From positions 849,952 to 913,951 of the forward strand of contig NZ_MNAH01000001.1 of the NCBI RefSeq assembly GCF_001976065.1: a stretch of DNA of 64,000 nt, given 5' to 3'. Source of the stretch: Pseudomonas putida (GTDB lineage: Bacteria; Pseudomonadota; Gammaproteobacteria; Pseudomonadales; Pseudomonadaceae). Every line of letters begins with the position of its first letter. Within the stretch, counting starts at the first letter, position 1. A program made the translations under genes and the position numbers. Shown piece after piece: positions 57,324-64,000 of this stretch. The notes below the pieces were generated by a model, which saw nothing but the letters and a program-made list of their open reading frames with translations, ran no database searches and had not been told where the DNA came from.

Positions 57324-57348
57324 AGCCCCCCTTCCGTGGGGGGGGAGG
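57324..57348. promoter_or_regulatory. C-run/G-run box 5, before the acyl-CoA dehydrogenase operon
   Basis: AGCCCCCC, TTCCGT, then GGGGGGGGAGG. It ends 88 bp before the GTG start of the first dehydrogenase. A TCTACC stretch lies ~20 bp past the G-run. It is the most compact of the boxes. Confidence 0.55.
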
Positions 57349-57435
57349 TCACACCGATCATTCTTCTACCGTGGCTGCCAGTGGGTTAGCCGAGCTGTTC
57401 TTTCCCACTTTCAGCCGAATGTGAGGAGTAGATCA

Positions 57436-58629
57436 GTGGACATTCAATTCACCCCTGCCGAATTGGCTTTCCGAGAGGAAGTGCGGGCATTTTTACGTGA
57501 CAGATTGCCGGCCGATATCGCCGCGCGTGGCCGCCACGGCAAGCGTTTCAACAAAGAAGACCAGGTCACCTGGATGCGCCTGCTCAATGAGCGGGGATGG
57601 TTGGCCGCCAGTTGGCCTGTGGAGTATGGCGGTACGGGTTGGGGCGCGGTGGAGAAACACATTTTCGATGAGGAATGTTCTGCGTTCGGCGCCCCTTGGG
57701 TCGTGCCTTTTGGCGTCAACATGGTCGCCCCGGTGATCATCAAGTTCGGAACACCTGAACAAAAGGCGCGCTTCTTGCCACGAATTCTCAGCACCGAGGA
57801 CTGGTGGTGCCAGGGCTATTCCGAGCCGGGCGCCGGTTCTGACCTGGCCGCTGTCAAGACCCGCGCCGTACGTGATGGCGACCACTACGTGGTCAATGGC
57901 CAGAAGACCTGGACCACCCTGGCCCATTATGCAGACTGGATCTTTTGCCTGGTGCGCACGGACCCTGAGGCCCAACAGCAGCGGGGCATCAGTTTCCTGT
58001 TGATCGACATGAAGTCCCCGGGCATCACCGTGCGCCCGATCATCACCCTCGATGGTGAGCATGAAGTCAACGAAGTGTTCTTCGACAACGTACGCGTGCC
58101 GGTGGAAAACCTGGTCGGCGAGGAGAACAAGGGCTGGACCTGCGCCAAGTACTTGCTCACCCACGAGCGCACCAGCATTGCCGGCATCGGCCAGGCCAAG
58201 CAGATGCTGGCGCGGCTCAAGCGCATCGCCAGCCAGGAACAGCGCGACGGCCTGCCATTGATCGATGACATCCAATTGCGCATGCAGATCGTCGAGCTGG
58301 AAATCCAACTGATGGCTATCGAAATGAGCAACCTGCGAATTGTTGCCGCTGCCCGAGACGACGGGGTGCCGGGCACTGAAAGCTCGTTCCTGAAGATCAA
58401 GGGCAGTGAAATTCGCCAGGCCATCACGTACCTGATGAGCAAGGTCCTGGGCCCCTATGCCATGCCCTTCGTGGAAGAGGAGCTGGGCTATGGCAAGCAG
58501 GCAGACCTGTACCGCGACTACAGCACCACGCCTGCCAGCCAATATCTGGATATGCGCAAGACTTCGGTCTACGGCGGTTCCAACGAAATCCAGAAGAACA
58601 TCATCGCCAAGATGATTCTAGAGCTGTAA
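57436..58629 (+). CDS. Acyl-CoA dehydrogenase, subunit 1
   Basis: 397 residues from a GTG at 57436, with GTGAGGAG upstream; there is no nearby ATG in this frame. The FAD region QGYSEPGAGSDLA and the C-terminal YGGSNEIQKNI signature of ACADs are present. It introduces an alpha,beta double bond in acyl-CoA. It is followed 14 bp later by a second, divergent ACAD, so they may form a heteromer as in sterol side-chain degradation. The frame open back to 57265 is not needed. Confidence 0.92.
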   Translation: MDIQFTPAELAFREEVRAFLRDRLPADIAARGRHGKRFNKEDQVTWMRLLNERGWLAASWPVEYGGTGWGAVEKHIFDEECSAFGAPWVVPFGVNMVAPVIIKFGTPEQKARFLPRILSTEDWWCQGYSEPGAGSDLAAVKTRAVRDGDHYVVNGQKTWTTLAHYADWIFCLVRTDPEAQQQRGISFLLIDMKSPGITVRPIITLDGEHEVNEVFFDNVRVPVENLVGEENKGWTCAKYLLTHERTSIAGIGQAKQMLARLKRIASQEQRDGLPLIDDIQLRMQIVELEIQLMAIEMSNLRIVAAARDDGVPGTESSFLKIKGSEIRQAITYLMSKVLGPYAMPFVEEELGYGKQADLYRDYSTTPASQYLDMRKTSVYGGSNEIQKNIIAKMILEL

Positions 58630-58643
58630 GGGGAATAGCGATC

Positions 58644-59786
58644 ATGGACTTCAAACTATCCGAAGAGCAGCAAATGCTGCAGGACACCGCCGTTCGCCTG
58701 GTGCGTGATAACTACGCGTTCGAAGCGCGCGAACAATTCGCCAAGAGCGAACTGGGCTACAGCCTCGCCTTCTGGCGGCAGTTGGGGGAGTTGGGCTTGA
58801 CCGCCGTGCCATTCGCCGAGGACTTGGGTGGCTTTGATGGCAGCGGCGTGGAGACGCTGCTGATCATGACCGAACTGGGGCGTGGGCTGTGTCTGGAACC
58901 CTACCTTCAGTCGGTCATCTTCGCCGGTGGTCTGCTGACCCAGTCAGGCACTGACGAGCAACGCAACGAATTGCTGCCGGCGGTTGCCAGCGGGCAATTG
59001 CAATTGGCAGTGGCCGTCGATGAGCCGACCAGCCATTACCAGTTGCACGATGTGCGCACCCGCGCCGAAGCCGAGGATGGAGGCTGGCGTCTCAACGGGC
59101 GTAAATCGGTGGTGGTCGCAGGGCATAGCGCCGGGTTGATTGTCGTATCTGCGCGAACAGCCGGTAACGATCGTGACGAAACCGGTATCAGCCTGTTCCT
59201 GCTCGATCCGCGTGCGCCGGGCGTCAGCCGCCGCGCCTACCCGACCATGGATGGCCGCAATGCGTGCGAGCTGTACCTGGACGACGTTTTCGTCAGTGCC
59301 GCCAGTGTGCTCGGTGAGCCCGGCCAGGCCTTGGCCGCGCTGAGCTATCAGCAAGGTCGCGCGCTGGCCGCGCAGTGCGCCGAAGCGGTGGGCAGCATGG
59401 AAGCGGTGTGCGACCTGACCCTCGATTATCTCAAGACCCGCCAGCAGTTCGGCCAGGTGATCGGCAAGTTCCAGGCGCTTCAACACCGCATGGTGGACAT
59501 GCGCATCGAACTGGACCTAGCCACCTCCATGGCCATCCTTGCCGCGTGTGCAGCCGATGCACCAGACAGTGACGAGCGCAGCCGAACGCTGGCGGCCGCC
59601 AAGGTCTTGATCGTGCGCGCCGCTCGTTTTATCGCCGAACAGGGTATTCAGATGCACGGTGGCATCGGCTTGACCTGGGAATATGTGCTGTCCCATCACG
59701 CCAAGCACTTGCTGATGCTCAGCCATCAGTTCGGCAACGATGATCACCACCTCAAGGCCTACAGCCGGTTGCTGCAGGTCGACTGA
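58644..59786 (+). CDS. Acyl-CoA dehydrogenase, subunit 2
   Basis: 380 residues. ACAD features: N-terminal FKLSEEQQMLQDTAVRLVRD, the middle AVAVDEPTSHYQL and the C-terminal QMHGGIGLTWEYVLSHHAK. It is the shorter partner. The FAD-binding set is less complete than in subunit 1, a pattern seen in alpha2beta2 ACADs where active sites are shared. It lies 14 bp after subunit 1. Confidence 0.88.
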   Translation: MDFKLSEEQQMLQDTAVRLVRDNYAFEAREQFAKSELGYSLAFWRQLGELGLTAVPFAEDLGGFDGSGVETLLIMTELGRGLCLEPYLQSVIFAGGLLTQSGTDEQRNELLPAVASGQLQLAVAVDEPTSHYQLHDVRTRAEAEDGGWRLNGRKSVVVAGHSAGLIVVSARTAGNDRDETGISLFLLDPRAPGVSRRAYPTMDGRNACELYLDDVFVSAASVLGEPGQALAALSYQQGRALAAQCAEAVGSMEAVCDLTLDYLKTRQQFGQVIGKFQALQHRMVDMRIELDLATSMAILAACAADAPDSDERSRTLAAAKVLIVRAARFIAEQGIQMHGGIGLTWEYVLSHHAKHLLMLSHQFGNDDHHLKAYSRLLQVD

Positions 59787-59823
59787 GAAACGACGGCAAT
59801 GTCCGTATTGATTTTCCCCTATC

Positions 59824-59846
59824 AGGGCCTTCGGGCCCTTTTTTTC
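59824..59846 (+). terminator. Intrinsic terminator after the dehydrogenases
   Basis: AGGGCC and GGCCCT around TTCG are followed by TTTTTTT. It ends 52 bp before the metallo-beta-lactamase-fold gene, so that gene needs read-through or its own promoter. Confidence 0.8.
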
Positions 59847-59897
59847 GGGAAAAGCAGCCGTTACGGCTGAACCGTGTATCACCAAAAGGGGAAGAAA

Positions 59898-60761
59898 TTG
59901 AGCCGTAGCATTTCCACACTGACGGGCATGGGTTGCAGACTTGATGGCGGCATGTTGTTCGGACATACGCCGCGCGTGCTCTGGGCCGACTGGATGAAGC
60001 CCGCTCCCGACAATACGGTAGAGATTTCTGCGCGGGTGCTGTTGGTGCAAGAGCTGGGCAAAAACATCCTGGTCATGGCCGGAGCCGAAAATCTTCTGGC
60101 GCCGCTTGCACGCACCTGCGGTTGCCAACCGCAGTCACCGGGTTTGCTGGAAAGCCTGGCGCGGCGCGGGTTGAAAGAAGCCGACATCGATGTGGTGGTA
60201 TTGACTCACGTGCATGCGCACCTCTCCAAGGACATGAGTGAACGGGTCAGGGAGGGCGATATGCCGCGCCTGTTGTTCCCGCGAGCTCGGTATGTGTGTG
60301 GCGAGCAACATTGGCACCGCGCACGCCGCCCGCATCCGCGGGATCGGGAAATGTTCGTCGCCCCTTTGGTGCATGGGCTGGAGAGCAGCGGGCGTTTGAC
60401 CCTGGTCGATACCACTCGATGTGAATCACTCGGCGATGACTGGTGTTTTCACATAAACGATGGATTTACGCCGGGTCAGCTGTTGCCGGAAATTCAGCTG
60501 CCAGGAGGTCCGGTGGTTTTCTGCGGTGACCTGATTCCCGGGACGCATTGGCTTGATCTTGAGGTGACCAGTGGCCGGGATCGCAACGCTGAGCGTGTGA
60601 TCGACGAGAAGGAGCATCTGCTCGACCATCTGGTCGCTCAGGGTGGGCGCCTGTTCTTTGCTCGCGACCCGGAGGTGGCGATGGTCAAGGTCATGCGTGA
60701 TCGCCGATCCCGCTATATCCCCTTTGATCACTACCGCAGTTTGAACCGGTTCGAAGGCTAA
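59898..60761 (+). CDS. Metallo-beta-lactamase-fold protein with an incomplete metal site
   Basis: 287 residues from a TTG at 59898, with AAGGGGAAG upstream; a GTG at 59874 is the alternative. The position of the HxHxDH motif reads THVHAHLSKD, so the second Asp-His is not in its usual place. A VFCGDLIPGTHW stretch fits the later Asp and His ligands. It may be a hydrolase with altered metal binding. It is bounded by a terminator and box 6. Confidence 0.7.
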   Translation: MSRSISTLTGMGCRLDGGMLFGHTPRVLWADWMKPAPDNTVEISARVLLVQELGKNILVMAGAENLLAPLARTCGCQPQSPGLLESLARRGLKEADIDVVVLTHVHAHLSKDMSERVREGDMPRLLFPRARYVCGEQHWHRARRPHPRDREMFVAPLVHGLESSGRLTLVDTTRCESLGDDWCFHINDGFTPGQLLPEIQLPGGPVVFCGDLIPGTHWLDLEVTSGRDRNAERVIDEKEHLLDHLVAQGGRLFFARDPEVAMVKVMRDRRSRYIPFDHYRSLNRFEG

Positions 60762-60810
60762 AGGCCTTCAGCTTCGTTCGCACGCCCCCCCTCATCGCTT
60801 AATTTTCCAT

Positions 60811-60845
60811 CCCCCCCTAATTCCCCCTCCAGCGGGTGGGCGAGA
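60811..60845. promoter_or_regulatory. C-run/G-run box 6, before the second DUF1302 gene
   Basis: CCCCCCCTAATTCCCCCTCC then AGCGGGTGGGCGAG. It ends 80 bp before the DUF1302 start. It shares TAATTCCCCC..CAG.GGGTGGG with box 4. A TTAGGAT stretch follows at 60861. Confidence 0.55.
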
Positions 60846-60924
60846 TGACCGGTCCGGCTCTTAGGATCGAATCGTTCTAATCACAAAAACTACAAGAAAA
60901 CATTTCGCACAATCGGAGTGCCGC

Positions 60925-62736
60925 ATGACAAAAACAATAATGCAGGGTGGCTTTCGCCCCCAACTGCTGGCGGCTGCTGTTGCCATCGGCATGAGCACCC
61001 AAGCCAATGCCGTCAACTTCGAAATCGGGGAAATCAAGGGACAGTTCGATACTTCACTTTCGATGGGCGCCAGTTGGGCGCTGCGCGGGGGGGATCCTGA
61101 TTTCATTTCCCCTTTTAACTCGCAAGGTGCGCGCGGCAATTCGTCGTCCCGGCTGTCTGACGACAATCGCTTGAACTTCAAGAAGGGCGAAACCTTCTCG
61201 AAGATATTCAAGGGTATCCATGACCTGGAATTGAAGTATGGCGACAGCGGCATCTTCGTTCGTGGCAAGTACTGGTACGACTTTGAACTGAAGGACGAAC
61301 ACCGGCCGTTTTATGACATCGACGACAGTGGTCGCAATGACATGGCCAAGGCTTCGGGTGCCGAATTCCTCGATGCCTTTGTCTATCACAGCTACAACAT
61401 CGGCGAGCTGCCGGGCAACGTGCGCTTGGGCAAGCAGGTGGTGAGCTGGGGCGAGAGCACCTTCATCGGTAACAGCATCAACTCGATCAACCCGATCGAT
61501 GTGGCCGCATTGCGTCGTCCCGGTGCCGAGGTCAAGGAAGGTCTGATTCCGGTCAACATGTTCTACATGTCTCAGAACATCACCGAGAATTTCAGTGCGG
61601 AAGCCTTCTATCAACTGGAATGGGAAAGCACGGTCGTTGACAATTGCGGCACCTTCTTCGGTGCCGACCCGCTGGCCAAAGGGTGCAACGATCGTCAGGT
61701 CGGCGCAGGGCTTGACCTCGCTCCGGGGCTGGCCAACAACACGGCCAACCCCCCCGGTTTCAACAACAACACCGACAATGCCTACACCCCGCGGGTAAAA
61801 GACAACGAGGCCCGTGACGGCGGCCAGTATGGCCTGGCCCTGCGCTGGTTCGTGCCGGAGCTTAACGACACCGAATTTGGTGCCTACGTAATGAACTATC
61901 ACAGCCGCGGCCCTTACCTGAGCACGCTGCGTTCGACCGTGGCGTTCAATGCCGCCAACCCGATCCCGGCGCTGCGCGCTTCGCGCTATTTCGTCGACTA
62001 TCCCGAAGACATTCGCCTGTATGGCCTGAGCTTCCAGACCAACGTTAACGGCACCTCGCTGGGTGGCGAAATCAGTTACCGGCCAAACATGCCCCTGCAG
62101 CTCAACAACACCGACCTGGCAGGTGCAACGACGGGTAACCCCACCGCGCTGTTGAATCGCGTTGGTTATGCGACCACAGCCCTGGGTGGTGAGATCAATG
62201 GTTACAAGCGCATGCCGGTGCTGCAAACGCAACTGTCGGCCACGCAGTTTTTCGAGCAGGTCATGGGGGCTAGCCGTCTGACCCTGGTGGGTGAGGTGGG
62301 CTACAACCGCATCAATGGCCTGGGCGAGGCTGATGGCACCGACCTGCGCTTCGGTCGCAGCGGGATATTCGGGGTTGGCGTTCAGCCTGGAGCAGCCAAC
62401 GCTGCGTGCCTGAACACGACAAATAACCCGCAACAGGAATGCAACGACAAGGGCTTTTACACCACCAGCTCTTGGGGTTACCGCGCCCGCGCTCGTCTGG
62501 ATTACCCGAACGTGTTTGCCGGCATCAACCTGGCACCCAACCTGGCCTGGTCGCATGACGTGGATGGCAACGGCCCGAACTTCGAGGAAGGGCTCAAGGC
62601 CGTCAGCCTCGGACTCGATGCCGACTTCAAAAACACCTACACGGCGAGCCTCAGTTACACCGATTTCTTTGGTGGTCATTTCAATACCAACGGTGACCGT
62701 GACTTCGTGGCGCTTAGCGTTGGCGTGAACTTCTAA
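60925..62736 (+). CDS. DUF1302 outer-envelope protein (module 2)
   Basis: 603 residues. The signal peptide ends near AQANA. The mature part starts NFEIGEIKGQFDTSLSMGA and has a terminal FVALSVGVNF, a barrel-like ending. It is a paralogue of the gene at 6144 and is again followed by a DUF1329 gene, 27 bp on. The existence of a second complete pair suggests two related substrates or two ends of the same transport system. Confidence 0.88.
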   Translation: MTKTIMQGGFRPQLLAAAVAIGMSTQANAVNFEIGEIKGQFDTSLSMGASWALRGGDPDFISPFNSQGARGNSSSRLSDDNRLNFKKGETFSKIFKGIHDLELKYGDSGIFVRGKYWYDFELKDEHRPFYDIDDSGRNDMAKASGAEFLDAFVYHSYNIGELPGNVRLGKQVVSWGESTFIGNSINSINPIDVAALRRPGAEVKEGLIPVNMFYMSQNITENFSAEAFYQLEWESTVVDNCGTFFGADPLAKGCNDRQVGAGLDLAPGLANNTANPPGFNNNTDNAYTPRVKDNEARDGGQYGLALRWFVPELNDTEFGAYVMNYHSRGPYLSTLRSTVAFNAANPIPALRASRYFVDYPEDIRLYGLSFQTNVNGTSLGGEISYRPNMPLQLNNTDLAGATTGNPTALLNRVGYATTALGGEINGYKRMPVLQTQLSATQFFEQVMGASRLTLVGEVGYNRINGLGEADGTDLRFGRSGIFGVGVQPGAANAACLNTTNNPQQECNDKGFYTTSSWGYRARARLDYPNVFAGINLAPNLAWSHDVDGNGPNFEEGLKAVSLGLDADFKNTYTASLSYTDFFGGHFNTNGDRDFVALSVGVNF

Positions 62737-62763
62737 ACAGAAGAAAGACGAGAGAAACCAAGC

Positions 62764-64000
62764 ATGAAAACAACAATGATGCATGTAGGCGCGCTGGCAC
62801 TGACCCTGCTGGCCGGCCAGGTAATGGCCGCGGTCTCTCAGGAAGAGGCAGCAAAACTGGGTACGACGCTGACTCCGCTCGGCGCGCAGAAAGAAGGTAA
62901 CGCCGATGGCAGCATTCCGGCCTGGACAGGCGGCCTGAGGCCTGGCGCGGCACCGGTCAGTCATCGGTTCCTGGGTGATCCGTTCAGCGCTGAAAAGCCA
63001 CTCTTTACCATCACGCCTGCCAACGCCGAACAGTATAAGGACAAGCTTACCGCCGGCCAGTTGGCTATGTTCAAACGCTATCCCAATACGTACAAGATTC
63101 CGGTCTACAAGTCACACCGCACCGCTGCTTCGCCGAAGGAAATCTACGATGCGGCGAAAAAAAGTGCGTTAAACACTCAGCCGGTTGATGGTGGCAATGG
63201 CTTGAGCAACTTCAGCGATTCTCGCAGCTTCGCTTTCCCGATTCCCAAGAACGGCGTCGAAGTACTCTGGAACCACCTGACTCGCTATCGTGGTTTAAAC
63301 CAGCGACGCCAGATGGTCCAGGCCACGCCGCAGGTTGATGGATCGTTCACCGTCGTCGAGTTCGAAGATGAAATGGCGTTCCCGCAATACATGACCGGTG
63401 ACGACAAGGAGAGCACCGCAAACATCTTTGCCTACTACAAGCAACGCGTGACGGCCCCGGCACGCCTGGCCGGTAACGTCGTGCTACTGCATGAAACCAT
63501 CGATCAGGTCAAGGAACCGCGTCTGGCCTGGGTCTACAACGCCGGTCAGCGTCGTGTGCGACGTGCACCGCAGATTGCCTATGATGGGCCAGGTACCGCG
63601 TCGGACGGCATGCGCACTTCGGACAACGGCGACCTGTTCAATGGTGCTCCTGATCGCTACGACTGGAAATTGATCGGCAAGAAGGAGATGTACATTCCGT
63701 ACAACAACTACCGCCTGGCTTCGCCCTCGCTAAAATACGCCGACATTCTCAAGCCCGGACACATCAATCAGGACCTGACCCGCTACGAGCTACACCGCGT
63801 GTGGGAAGTGGAGGGCACCCTGAAGCCGGGTGAGCGTCACATCTATGCCAAACGTCATATGTATTTTGACGAAGATACCTGGCAACTGGCCGAAGTCGAC
63901 CATTACGACGGCCGTGGGCAGTTGTGGCGTGTCGCCGAAGGCATGGCCATGAACGACTATGAACAAGGCGTCGGGACCTACGCCGGCCAAGTGCTGTATG
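62764..64000 (+). CDS. DUF1329 protein (module 2), cut by the window end
   Basis: At least 412 codons are visible; the stop is outside the window. A signal peptide ends near QVMA. The family opening SQEEAAKLGTTLTPLGAQK and the later YDWKLIGKKEMYIPYNNY are clear. The protein is a paralogue of the one at 8007. A YCF48-like gene and RND pump probably follow, as in module 1. Confidence 0.9.
   Translation, partial: MKTTMMHVGALALTLLAGQVMAAVSQEEAAKLGTTLTPLGAQKEGNADGSIPAWTGGLRPGAAPVSHRFLGDPFSAEKPLFTITPANAEQYKDKLTAGQLAMFKRYPNTYKIPVYKSHRTAASPKEIYDAAKKSALNTQPVDGGNGLSNFSDSRSFAFPIPKNGVEVLWNHLTRYRGLNQRRQMVQATPQVDGSFTVVEFEDEMAFPQYMTGDDKESTANIFAYYKQRVTAPARLAGNVVLLHETIDQVKEPRLAWVYNAGQRRVRRAPQIAYDGPGTASDGMRTSDNGDLFNGAPDRYDWKLIGKKEMYIPYNNYRLASPSLKYADILKPGHINQDLTRYELHRVWEVEGTLKPGERHIYAKRHMYFDEDTWQLAEVDHYDGRGQLWRVAEGMAMNDYEQGVGTYAGQVLY

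Noticed and set aside
61054..62964. Open frame of 636 codons antisense to the second DUF1302 gene
   Set aside because: Composition and position show a shadow of the barrel gene, with no family match.
1..64000. CRISPR arrays, rRNA genes and intact tRNA genes
   Set aside because: No regular spaced repeats, no rRNA sequence and no full cloverleaf were found.

Overview
The window is high-GC bacterial DNA that looks like a Pseudomonas chromosome, probably from the fluorescens/putida side of the genus. The basis is an OprD-type porin, a Kup remnant, a proline-type tRNA 3' end, Pseudomonas-style regulators and GGAG-type ribosome sites. It is almost entirely catabolic and accessory DNA, with no rRNA, no intact tRNA and no CRISPR array.

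Layout. 0-4.7 kb: a cut-off NmrA-like reductase, an AraC regulator and a large MalT/LuxR-type ATP-dependent activator. 4.8-14.7 kb: an operon of SCP2-type thiolase, DUF1302 and DUF1329 envelope proteins, a terminator, a YCF48-like protein, an RND/MMPL exporter-like pump and an acyl-CoA ligase. 14.7-19 kb (minus strand): a cupin, a serine-type sulfatase and its radical-SAM maturase. 19.2-25.8 kb (minus strand): two DUF1254 proteins, a MetA-type outer-membrane protein, two small lipoproteins and a FadL-type channel. 26-29.3 kb: an AraC regulator, then a tyrosine integrase next to a 36-bp tRNA 3' end, which is an island boundary. 29.8-36.9 kb: a Kup fragment, a LysR regulator, pirins (one frameshifted), two isochorismatase-like hydrolases, an OprD porin and a MetA-type protein. 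37-50.9 kb: two back-to-back aromatic meta-cleavage modules, each with an extradiol dioxygenase, an FAH-fold hydrolase, an MFS importer and an outer-membrane channel. They meet at convergent GntR and TetR regulators. 51.3-64 kb: after an IS remnant come an esterase, PhaE/PhaC-like proteins, an alpha-methylacyl-CoA racemase, an SDR, a DUF2889 protein, two acyl-CoA dehydrogenases, an atypical metallo-beta-lactamase-fold protein and a second DUF1302/DUF1329 pair cut by the window end.

The most interesting signal is a recurring C-run/short spacer/G-run box. It lies 68-88 bp before the start codons of six transcription units (thiolase, cupin-sulfatase, esterase-pha, racemase, acyl-CoA dehydrogenase, and second DUF1302 operons). 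The G-rich character fits a MalT-type activator, and one is encoded beside the first box. I infer a single regulon, split by the 26-51 kb block, that handles a hydrophobic, possibly sulfated, alpha-methyl-branched compound (sterol or isoprenoid side chain). The proposed route is desulfation or ester hydrolysis outside, envelope transport by DUF1302/DUF1329/RND proteins, CoA activation, racemisation, dehydrogenation and thiolysis, with a PHA synthase as a carbon sink. The substrate is inference: no ring-degradation genes are present in this window.
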